From Moraxellaceae bacterium (GTDB lineage: Bacteria > Pseudomonadota > Gammaproteobacteria > Pseudomonadales > Moraxellaceae), in the NCBI GenBank assembly GCA_003543245.1, contig DPJB01000035.1:8496-45865 (forward strand): DNA of 37,370 nt, read 5' to 3'. A program made the translations under genes and the position numbers. Below the pieces are notes generated by a model, which had not been told where the DNA came from, made no database searches, and saw only the letters and a program-made list of their open reading frames with translations. Of this stretch, positions 25,901 through 31,976 are shown one piece after another (positions within the stretch are counted from its first letter, which is position 1; each line of letters starts with the position of its first letter).

Positions 25901-27222
25901 CCCGCATAACCGGTCGTGGGTACCGCGCACGTGGTGGCGGTCGGACAGCTGAATGCAGGCAGATTTGCCGAATCAAAGGCCGCCACCTGCAAAACCGGGA
26001 CACCCGTCCTGTTCTGATAGCCGGTTGCCGTAATGGTTGCCTCGTCGATAATGGCATTTTTGTTAATGCTGTTCCCCGTGAAGCCCGTAAAGCGCATGGC
26101 AACATGGTTACGCTTGCTGGCGGAGACAAAGGCAAACTCAAGGGCCGCACTGTTACGTACCGCCTTGTTGCCGGTGTCCCCCTCGGCCCACTCGATGTCA
26201 TTCCTGCCATCGGTAATCTGGGCCGTTGCAAGAAACGGCGCAACAATGCAGCTATCTGTTGTCTTCGGATCAATGGTGTAGTTCACCACCAGTCGCGGTG
26301 CCTTGGCCGGATTGGCATCATAGGAATACGCGTAACGATCCTCGGCCGAGCCGGTTACTCGCATCAGCCGCAACACAGCATCATTCCCGCCACACCAGTC
26401 AGACTTGTTGACCAGATACTTGACCGCCTCCGCTACATTCACCTGGTAAACCTGGTCCTGTACCCACTTGTCACTGATGGACTCTGAGGAAGCCACAGCA
26501 GAGAAAGTACGAGAGTCAATATCATTGGCTCCCACAGCAAACATTGGTGCCGTATCAATATCCTGAGCCCTGATTTCCCAGAGTGCCGGTGATGCAGAAG
26601 AATCACGGTTGGCCGTAAACTCGATGTAGGCCTCGTTGATGGTGGCACCCTTCGGCACATTCAGCCTTGAGAAGTGCATACCGACAGAGCCCAGCCCCAG
26701 ATCAAGCTCGGGACTGACCAGCGTGAGTGAGCCGGAAACCTGCTCCGCGTCAGCCGCACTGGCTGTTACCGCACTGCCTACCTCGCCGTCCGGATTGATA
26801 TCCACAAATGCATCCAGCGGGCGTGCCGGATACTTTACCCAGCCACCAAAATTTGCATCAGTGTTGTAGCGCGAGTACCCCATGCGGACAAATCCTGGCA
26901 CTGCCTTGACGTTATCGGCAGCACTACCGAACAGGATTTTCTGCAGGGCGTTGCGCATTGCCGTCAGGCGCATCGGATTAGCGGCTGTACAGCCGCTGTG
27001 TGCACCATCCAGGCAAAAATCCATGGAGCCGGAAGTATCCAGCATCATCATCAGCGTGGGCGCCAGATCGGTATCAACAGCCACCTTGCGCGCATACACT
27101 TCTGTATCACTTGCCTGTGCGGCCGGTACGATGGCCAGCCCCAGATATAACGATGTCGCCGCACCTACCACCACCTTGCGAGCAAGGGCTGACTGGCGAA
27201 CGCTTTTGATCAGACGCTTCAT
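22972..27222 (-). CDS. pilY1: Type IV pilus tip adhesin/assembly factor PilY1, with enlarged VWA region
   Basis: The ATG at 27222 has GAGGA seven to eight bases upstream and gives 1,416 residues with a signal peptide (1-37, ending AQA-SD). A von Willebrand A domain starts at about 55 with the metal site DTSGS (62-66) and resumes at about 517-710 (GGTPLGAAY, ALTDGEPNN). Between lie about 380 extra residues with two similar beta-rich units (about 150-316 and 333-515), each ending in a sequence like RPYLTVKG or PRLVVNYT. The C-terminal beta-propeller (about 717-1320) has the PilY1 calcium loop DVNSDGLVD at 1111-1119 and a second loop DANNDGTPE at 979-987. A Cys- and Asp-rich tail (1341-1384) adds DKNGDGDCSD and DKNGDGVCDE. 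PilY1 sits at the pilus tip and is needed for pilus extension and adhesion. Confidence 0.93.
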   Translation of the reverse strand: MKRLIKSVRQSALARKVVVGAATSLYLGLAIVPAAQASDTEVYARKVAVDTDLAPTLMMMLDTSGSMDFCLDGAHSGCTAANPMRLTAMRNALQKILFGSAADNVKAVPGFVRMGYSRYNTDANFGGWVKYPARPLDAFVDINPDGEVGSAVTASAADAEQVSGSLTLVSPELDLGLGSVGMHFSRLNVPKGATINEAYIEFTANRDSSASPALWEIRAQDIDTAPMFAVGANDIDSRTFSAVASSESISDKWVQDQVYQVNVAEAVKYLVNKSDWCGGNDAVLRLMRVTGSAEDRYAYSYDANPAKAPRLVVNYTIDPKTTDSCIVAPFLATAQITDGRNDIEWAEGDTGNKAVRNSAALEFAFVSASKRNHVAMRFTGFTGNSINKNAIIDEATITATGYQNRTGVPVLQVAAFDSANLPAFSCPTATTCAVPTTGYAGNQTWSLPGNRVYAGAAHSVPVTSQVQYLVNLAGWAPGNAMGFMMRSNVTASSNNGAFLSFEGASTSSRPYLTVKGRQRFTDLSKLKTVRDEIWEELAALNVEGGTPLGAAYVETMRYMLGQPVYAPLVDPRVTTDTSMTTYKSPVKASSQCAGNYVFALTDGEPNNLAQVGTNTKGITGAVCPSSYGTYVYGSSMQENWRCMLAAAEWGLKPTNQINTRVRTNTVLFGDDDPNTVGNMRQVAKFGGGTFYKAGDEKALVDALTDTINSLLDVSGTITAPGVAVNQLNRLNNLDQLFYAVFDPDVQKAFWPGNVKRYRLDIAAEDVFDVNGAQAVDSATSFFKSTAQSWWSPGVDGDKARLGGAASVLPDPATRKMFTYTGSVPSTGAALTAVDLGNTGFVSAGKALTGITDNAIFANLINWYKGYQIPSLTDGLVAVDSTSLRRQEIGGALHSRPVLVNYGFSGTPEAAALDPDLQDNVLIFSTLEGTLHAVDAKTGDEHFSFIPGEKLALLPKLFANPAQENPEFGMDLTWSVLRKDANNDGTPEKIYVYGGMRMGGNNYYALDVTNRNAPSLLFAIEGGSGDFSNLGQTWSQPVVAAMRISGVVKRVLVFGGGYDPQHETENTVFSSDGMGSSIYIVDAETGKLIQSVDSSDNGDMKFAIPSQPKTLDVNSDGLVDHIYAGDMAGQVFRIDLDNRLSASSLVVRVKTVARVGQTDSGGGSVSSQRRFFEPPTVALFKDSTNKIFAAVAMGSGYRSHPLNEATTDHFFTFFDYDVPRPDILTSTSLQATIGMSDLAEVMPDTTVTVDIAGKKGWYIAFPDTGEKVITSGLIFQNTLVFSSYVPSVEGGDVCSPVIGRTKLYRASLADGLPTGFTVKDNSVFGLGGDPQLVILEGDKNLTCDKNGDGDCSDPGEDEDCDKNGDGVCDEKDNIDPNEDEGKCSDIAIVTGTDVEEFDGCVRASLKRTRWTEKLKQK

Positions 27223-27256
27223 GATCTTTTCCTCATGCAAGCCCGATAGGGCCGGT

Positions 27257-27910
27257 TCATTCGTTAAAGCCATAGTTGTATTCCTGAACCATCGTCGTGA
27301 ATACAGCACCGGCGTCAGTCAGGCAGTCAGTTACAGTTTCAGCACTATCATCATTCGGCATGGCCAGACATGTGTTAAGGTCATCTGAATCCGCCGATCC
27401 ATACACAGGAATAACAGCCGTCGAGTGCACCCTCAACCGATAGGTAGGGATACCGGCTCGATCCGCGTCAGTCCCTAGCACCAGCGCCTTCATCGGCTCA
27501 CCATCTGCATTGGCCGGTACCTCGACTGCAATCTGGTTGATGGCAACATCACGGGCACTGGTAAAATCAGCAGCCACATCTGCCTGGCAACCACCAAGAC
27601 GAAGACGGTCTCCCTTGGTGACGCAATAGATCACCTCGGAGCCAGGTGCATTAAGAGCTGGGCCGATAACACCTGTCGCCTGGCCCGCTTCATAGAGGCC
27701 CGCACTGACTCGTTGCTCAAAAGAAACCAGACCTGCATCAGCTGACTGGAAAACCACCGCACTGACCTGACTGTTTGTTGCAATGGTCAGACTGGTAAGG
27801 CCCATCCTTACGGCAGTGATGCCAAGTACCGTGATCACCAGAAGGATCAGCATCACAACCAGGATGGCTGCACCTCGCTGTTTTCTCATCTTCACGCCGA
27901 CATTCCTCAT
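27257..27910 (-). CDS. pilX: Type IV pilus minor pilin PilX
   Basis: A 217-residue protein with an N-terminal hydrophobic helix, RGAAILVVMLILLVITVLG. Cleavage would follow Gly13. Glu at mature position 5 is absent, which fits the PilX N-terminal family rather than ordinary pilins. The C-terminal part holds four cysteines. The ATG at 27910 overlaps the pilW stop codon in ATGA, so I keep it, although GTG at 27895 has an AGGA at better spacing. PilX is part of the minor-pilin priming complex and couples PilY1 to the pilus tip. It precedes pilY1 by 34 bases. Confidence 0.88.
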   Translation of the reverse strand: MRNVGVKMRKQRGAAILVVMLILLVITVLGITAVRMGLTSLTIATNSQVSAVVFQSADAGLVSFEQRVSAGLYEAGQATGVIGPALNAPGSEVIYCVTKGDRLRLGGCQADVAADFTSARDVAINQIAVEVPANADGEPMKALVLGTDADRAGIPTYRLRVHSTAVIPVYGSADSDDLNTCLAMPNDDSAETVTDCLTDAGAVFTTMVQEYNYGFNE

Positions 27911-28719
27911 AGCTCGTTGCGCAAGGCAATCGAGGTCACAAATACCCGGCGGATACGTCCATCACCCGGAACATCATCCACCAGTTGATCCAGAACATTA
28001 AGATCTGGTGCATCTCCCATCTGCGGTCCGGAGCGATCCACCGAAGAAACCATCGCACCCAGTCTGACCACCAGCACCGGAGGACGTGGCGGAGCGATGA
28101 GGGCATACTCGTCCGGCCGGAGGTAACGCATGGGATAGCCCGCGCGACCAGTCCCGAGCAGCACCTGCATGTTTTCAACCGAGCCCAGCAGCACCACACC
28201 CGCATCACCAACATTGCTAAGCGCAGATTGATCGTGCCAGCCACCATCACACGCCAGGGCCGATTCTGCGTTGGTGCCCGCATCTGCCCTCAGGAAATAA
28301 CGGGAAACAACATAGTTTCCGGCCGTCACTGCATTACCCTCGCAATCAACCGTGTCCTCCAGTGTCAGACGCTGGATAAGCAGCTGATCGCTACTACCCA
28401 ATCCTGTTGTCGACACGCCATTGGCGGTCAACCAGTCGGCTGATGCACCTGGCATTTCGGCCGCATCCACCACGACTGCAAGAAAGGGATTAATAAAAGC
28501 GCCATCCGGGCGAATTCCAGCCGAACGAACATCACGACTGATGAAGTCAAGCGCGAAGCGCCCATTGTCCTGCACATCACTGATACCGCGCTGCTGGCTA
28601 AAGCTTGTGGCATTGGTCAGCAGCAATTGGGTGGCGGCGGCCGCAACCAGAAGCCCCAACACAAGAGAAATCATCAACTCGATCATGGTGAAGCCGCGGC
28701 TATGACTGAAGCGTTTCAT
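27907..28719 (-). CDS. pilW: Type IV pilus minor pilin PilW
   Basis: The ATG at 28719 has GGAGG seven bases upstream and overlaps the pilV stop codon (ATGA), giving 270 residues. The leader MKRFSHSRG is cut before Phe10 (GFTMIELMISLVLGLLV), with Glu at mature position 5. The middle part (QDNGRFALDFISRDVRSAGI) is the typical PilW/PulJ pattern. With PilV, PilX and FimU it builds the initiating complex for pilus assembly. Its stop codon overlaps the pilX start in the same way. Confidence 0.92.
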   Translation of the reverse strand: MKRFSHSRGFTMIELMISLVLGLLVAAAATQLLLTNATSFSQQRGISDVQDNGRFALDFISRDVRSAGIRPDGAFINPFLAVVVDAAEMPGASADWLTANGVSTTGLGSSDQLLIQRLTLEDTVDCEGNAVTAGNYVVSRYFLRADAGTNAESALACDGGWHDQSALSNVGDAGVVLLGSVENMQVLLGTGRAGYPMRYLRPDEYALIAPPRPPVLVVRLGAMVSSVDRSGPQMGDAPDLNVLDQLVDDVPGDGRIRRVFVTSIALRNEL

Positions 28720-29234
28720 TGATAGGCCTCCATCATCACGCACGCAGCACTATTGCGGTAAACACCGTCGTTGGTAACACAATCATTGTCACCGCCGCCA
28801 ACCGTAGGAGTGGTATCGTCCCAGCTGACATAGATACAGTTCGCCAGGCTGCCAGTGCACTGCTGCATGCGGACCTGGCCATTGGACAGAAGGGTGGCTG
28901 CCGAGTTGACTACATTATCCATGTCATACTGAGCCACCTGTGCAGGCGTGCAATCGGCTGTTTCACAAGCAGAAATGTCGCCACCATCACGCCAGTTGGC
29001 TGCCGTTGTGTAGAAAGCCATCTGCTTGGAGTTGAGGCGAACACGCTCCGCGAGATCCTGCGCAATTGCCATGGCCTGGGTTCGGGCAAACGCATCCCCA
29101 CCCGTCGTCGATGCTCGCACCTGTAGCCCGACAAAACCCATTACGCCAATCGACAACAGTAGCAGCGCCACCATGACCTCCGTCAGACCGGCACCTTGCT
29201 GAAGCTGTTTACTTCCCATCATATCCATCCTCAT
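28716..29234 (-). CDS. pilV: Type IV pilus minor pilin PilV
   Basis: A 172-residue pseudopilin. The leader has the form QQGAGLTEVMVALLLLSIGVMG; cleavage after Gly14 leaves Ala at mature position 1, with Glu at position 5. The following LQVRASTTGG and DLAERVRLNS pieces fit the PilV N-terminal and PilV/GspI families. Six cysteines lie in the C-terminal half. The ATG at 29234 overlaps the fimU stop codon (ATGA); ATGs at 29222 and 29219 are alternatives with an AGGA upstream. Confidence 0.9.
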   Translation of the reverse strand: MRMDMMGSKQLQQGAGLTEVMVALLLLSIGVMGFVGLQVRASTTGGDAFARTQAMAIAQDLAERVRLNSKQMAFYTTAANWRDGGDISACETADCTPAQVAQYDMDNVVNSAATLLSNGQVRMQQCTGSLANCIYVSWDDTTPTVGGGDNDCVTNDGVYRNSAACVMMEAYQ

Positions 29235-29743
29235 GGGTTGCAGACGCTGGCGTCTGCATGGCGAGTCAACCCGGTACGTCCTGTTCGTGATAGCCAGACG
29301 GTAACTCCCCTCTCGGTAGTCACGCCGTCATCACAGACCACAAACTCGACAGTATTAATGGGCACCCCCGCAGTAGTCCCTACCAGTCCGTTTGGCTGAA
29401 ACACAAAACCAGCCACTGCCGGATCATCCACAATCGTTACCGAGCCCGCCACGCCGCGATGGGCCGCCAGATTGGGCACCCCCGGCAAAGGCATCTCGAA
29501 TGCCATGACCCATCCGTTCTGCCAGCCCCCAAGGGAGGTGAGACTTACAGGGCGCTGTTTGCCAGCCGCCTGGTTCCTGGCCTCCAGCAAGGCTGTCACA
29601 AGATCCCCTGCTGCTGCACGGGCACGGGCATTGGCCTGGGCCTGCTGGAGTCCCGGCACAGCCAATGCCGCCACGATCGCCATCACAAGAATCACCATCA
29701 ATGATTCGATCAGCGTGAAGCCCTTGTTTCTGTGCACTGACAT
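29231..29743 (-). CDS. fimU: Type IV pilus minor pilin FimU (GspH/FimT family)
   Basis: I choose ATG 29743, with GGA six bases upstream, giving 170 residues beginning MSVHRNKGFTLIES. GTG 29737 with AGGA seven bases upstream is an alternative. Cleavage would follow Gly8, with Glu at mature position 5. The GspH-type C-terminal domain ends with two cysteines (VCDDGVTTE and the final CNP). It is the first gene of the operon fimU-pilV-pilW-pilX-pilY1, whose first three junctions are ATGA overlaps. FimU links the minor-pilin complex to the major pilin. Confidence 0.9.
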   Translation of the reverse strand: MSVHRNKGFTLIESLMVILVMAIVAALAVPGLQQAQANARARAAAGDLVTALLEARNQAAGKQRPVSLTSLGGWQNGWVMAFEMPLPGVPNLAAHRGVAGSVTIVDDPAVAGFVFQPNGLVGTTAGVPINTVEFVVCDDGVTTERGVTVWLSRTGRTGLTRHADASVCNP

Positions 29744-29864
29744 ATCCTGTCCAAAAGTGACCAAAGTGAAACCCTTCTCTGATGGGTGAACCTTAGTGAT
29801 ACGCCCGTCCACTCTCAACCGCCAAAAGATGGCCGGCTGAATACAGGGAACAGACGGAAACGCC

Positions 29865-29890
29865 TGTTCACCAAGCGTGAACCGGTTCAT
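29865..29890. promoter_or_regulatory. Nested dyads built from GTTCA/TGAAC half-sites
   Basis: GTTCAC-CAAGC-GTGAAC (29866-29882) is a perfect dyad with 6-base arms. It overlaps TGAACCGGTTCA (29878-29889), a perfect 12-base palindrome. A further GGTGAACC lies at 29785-29792. The position 130-150 bases before fimU suggests an operator for the minor-pilin operon; the regulator is unknown. Confidence 0.45.
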
Positions 29891-29916
29891 ATTTCAGAGA
29901 CTTAGCGTTGTTTGAG

Positions 29917-29925
29917 GACAAACGG
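29917..29925 (-). promoter_or_regulatory. AlgR-like box upstream of fimU
   Basis: The minus strand reads CCGTTTGTC, one mismatch from the Pseudomonas AlgR consensus CCGTTCGTC. AlgR activates the fimU-pilVWXY1Y2E operon in P. aeruginosa, so the place makes sense, but a 9-base match with one mismatch is weak and no algR gene is in view. Confidence 0.3.
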
Positions 29926-30028
29926 CGCTCCTTGCCGATGGACGTTTTCCAATCGCCAGCGAGCCTTAAAGACCCACCTTTTATCATTATTATTGAGCTT
30001 GCCGACCCGACTCTTCAGTCAAAAGAGA

Positions 30029-30979
30029 TCACACGGGTTGAACGGGTATCCGCAGCTCCTTCGGCATGGAGAACACGACATGCTCCGGCCGCCCGACCAG
30101 TTCCTCAGGCACCATCCCTCCCCACTCGCGTAGACGGTCCACCACTTGCTGGATGAGGATTTCAGGGGCGGAGGCGCCCGCCGTCAAGCCCACTACTGTA
30201 ACACCGTCAAACCACTCCCGCTGCATTTGACCAGCATTATCAACAAGATACGCGCGCGAGCCCATACGCTCGGCCAGTTCGCGCAGGCGATTGGAGTTTG
30301 ACGAGTTGGGAGAGCCTACCACCAGCACCACCTTTGCCTCCGCCGCCAGTTGCTTCACGGCATCCTGACGATTCTGGGTGGCATAGCAGATATCATCCTT
30401 GCGCGGCCCCTGGATAGCCGGGAACTTCGCACGCAGGGCGTCGATCACGCGGGAAGTGTCATCCACCGAGAGCGTGGTCTGGGTGACAAAAGCCAGCTTT
30501 TCCGGGTTGCGTACCTGTAGCGCCGCCACATCCGCCTCGTCTTCTACCAGATAGATATCCCCGCCCTGGCGGTGGTCATACTGCCCCATGGTGCCCTCGA
30601 CCTCGGGATGTCCCTCGTGCCCGATCAGGATGGCCTCGGTGCCGGAGCGGGCATATCGCAGGACCTCCATGTGGACCTTGGTGACCAGTGGGCAGGTGGC
30701 ATCGAACACCTTGAGGCCGCGGCGGGCCGCCTCATCCTGCACCGCCTTCGAGACGCCATGGGCCGAAAAGATCACCACGCCATCATCCGGCACCTGATGC
30801 AGCTCTTCGACGAACACCGCGCCGCGGTTGCGCAAGTCATCCACCACGAACTTGTTGTGGACGACTTCGTGACGGACATAGATAGGGGGACCAAAGACCT
30901 CCAGCGCCCGGTTTACAATCTCGATGGCGCGGTCGACCCCGGCACAGAAGCCACGGGGATTGGCAAGTTTGATCTGCAT
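30029..30979 (-). CDS. ispH: 4-hydroxy-3-methylbut-2-enyl diphosphate reductase
   Basis: The 316-residue product starts MQIKLANPRGFCAGVDRAIE and carries the three iron-sulfur cluster cysteines Cys12, Cys96 (FDATCPLV) and Cys198 (DDICYATQNRQ). The active-site histidines are in YVRHEVVHN and FSAHGV, and the catalytic Glu in HEGHPEVEG. IspH is the last step of the MEP pathway and makes IPP and DMAPP. GAGGG lies seven bases upstream of the ATG. It follows fkpB by 15 bases, as in the common ileS-lspA-fkpB-ispH operon. Confidence 0.97.
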   Translation of the reverse strand: MQIKLANPRGFCAGVDRAIEIVNRALEVFGPPIYVRHEVVHNKFVVDDLRNRGAVFVEELHQVPDDGVVIFSAHGVSKAVQDEAARRGLKVFDATCPLVTKVHMEVLRYARSGTEAILIGHEGHPEVEGTMGQYDHRQGGDIYLVEDEADVAALQVRNPEKLAFVTQTTLSVDDTSRVIDALRAKFPAIQGPRKDDICYATQNRQDAVKQLAAEAKVVLVVGSPNSSNSNRLRELAERMGSRAYLVDNAGQMQREWFDGVTVVGLTAGASAPEILIQQVVDRLREWGGMVPEELVGRPEHVVFSMPKELRIPVQPV

Positions 30980-30994
30980 GGTGAGGCCCTCTAG

Positions 30995-31462
30995 CTACGC
31001 GCGCTGCCCAAGGCTGACCGGGCTGGCATCGGCATCCATGACACGAATGATATCCACTTCGAATACCAGGTCACGCCCGGACAGCGGATGATTGAAGTCC
31101 ACGGTGACCGTATCGTCGTCAAAGGCCTTGACCACCCCCGGCAACTCACCTGACTTGTCGGCGAAGGAGATAATCATGCCCTCCTCCAGTGTCAGGTGAC
31201 TGAACTGGACACGAGTGAACACCTGCTGGTTATCCGGATTCCAGTCGCCAAAGCCCCGACCGGCATCAATGAACACGGAGCGACGATCGCCGGCACGCAA
31301 ACCAAAAATGGCACTTTCAAAACCAGGCAACAGACTGCCATCGCCGACCGTGAACTCGGCAGGCTCCGGGCGCTCGCGCGTAGAGTCGATCTGCTGGCCA
31401 TCAGCCAGGGCAATCGAGAAGTGCAGGGTGACTTTCTTGCCGGGACCAATCATCTCAGCCAT
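30995..31462 (-). CDS. fkpB: FKBP-type peptidyl-prolyl isomerase FkpB (SlpA)
   Basis: The ATG at 31462 has GAGG six bases upstream and overlaps the lspA stop by 8 bases, giving 155 residues. The FKBP domain is interrupted by an insert-in-flap domain, the SlyD/SlpA layout: FTVGDGSLLPGFESAIFGLRAGD at about 36-58, the flap at about 65-125, and VDFNHPLSGRDLVFEVDI near the end. There is no His-rich SlyD tail. It is a cytoplasmic prolyl isomerase and chaperone. The longer open frame (to 31501) lies inside lspA. Confidence 0.93.
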   Translation of the reverse strand: MAEMIGPGKKVTLHFSIALADGQQIDSTRERPEPAEFTVGDGSLLPGFESAIFGLRAGDRRSVFIDAGRGFGDWNPDNQQVFTRVQFSHLTLEEGMIISFADKSGELPGVVKAFDDDTVTVDFNHPLSGRDLVFEVDIIRVMDADASPVSLGQRA

Positions 31463-31955
31463 TGGCGGCCTCACGTTTCTTTTCAAGAAAAAGGGAGTCA
31501 AAAATCAGCATGGCCGCGCCGACACTGATACCGCAGTCGGCAATATTGAATGCGGGGAAATGCCAGGTGCCGTAGTGCACATGAATGAAGTCCACCACAT
31601 ACCCCAGCATCATGCGGTCATACAGGTTGCCCAGCGCACCGCCCAGCACCAGCACCAGCGCACACGCCAGAAAGCGGGCATTGGCCGGCAGGTTTTTCAG
31701 CCAGAACAGGATGCCCCCGCTCACCACCAGGGCAATGCCGGCAAAAAACCAGCGCTGCCAGCCGCCGGCATCATGCAGAAAACTGAAGGCGGCGCCGTAA
31801 TTGTGGGCCAGCGTCCAGTTGAATACAGGCAGCAAAGGAATGGATTCCCCCAGCTGCATGGTGGAGGAAAAATACAGCTTGGTGATCTGGTCCAGCACGA
31901 TGACCAGTACCGCCAGCCACAGCCAGGAAAAGTTCTTGCGTGCCTGTTCGTTCAC
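31455..31955 (-). CDS. lspA: Lipoprotein signal peptidase II
   Basis: A 166-residue inner-membrane aspartyl protease with four membrane helices. The catalytic aspartates are Asp122 (GYVVDFI) and Asp140 (FNIADCGIS), and NYGAAFSF is the conserved loop after helix 1. It cuts signal peptides of prolipoproteins such as the BamD precursor encoded here. The start is GTG 31955, 21 bases after the ileS stop, with a weak GTGAG upstream. Confidence 0.96.
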   Translation of the reverse strand: MNEQARKNFSWLWLAVLVIVLDQITKLYFSSTMQLGESIPLLPVFNWTLAHNYGAAFSFLHDAGGWQRWFFAGIALVVSGGILFWLKNLPANARFLACALVLVLGGALGNLYDRMMLGYVVDFIHVHYGTWHFPAFNIADCGISVGAAMLIFDSLFLEKKREAANG

Positions 31956-31976
31956 GAGAGACTCACTTCAGTTTGC

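Larger units (their letters stand above)
29744..30028. other. Control region between ispH and the fimU operon
   Basis: This gene-free stretch (285 bases) lies downstream of ispH and upstream of fimU, both on the minus strand. It holds a cluster of TGAAC half-sites, an AlgR-like box, and an AT-rich segment at about 29970-30000. I saw no clear terminator for ispH and no clear -24/-12 sigma-54 promoter. Confidence 0.5.

Noticed and set aside
29744..30028. Search for a sigma-54 (-24 GG / -12 GC) promoter before fimU that PilR could use
   Set aside because: No convincing match; PilR is expected to act on the major pilin gene, which is outside the window.
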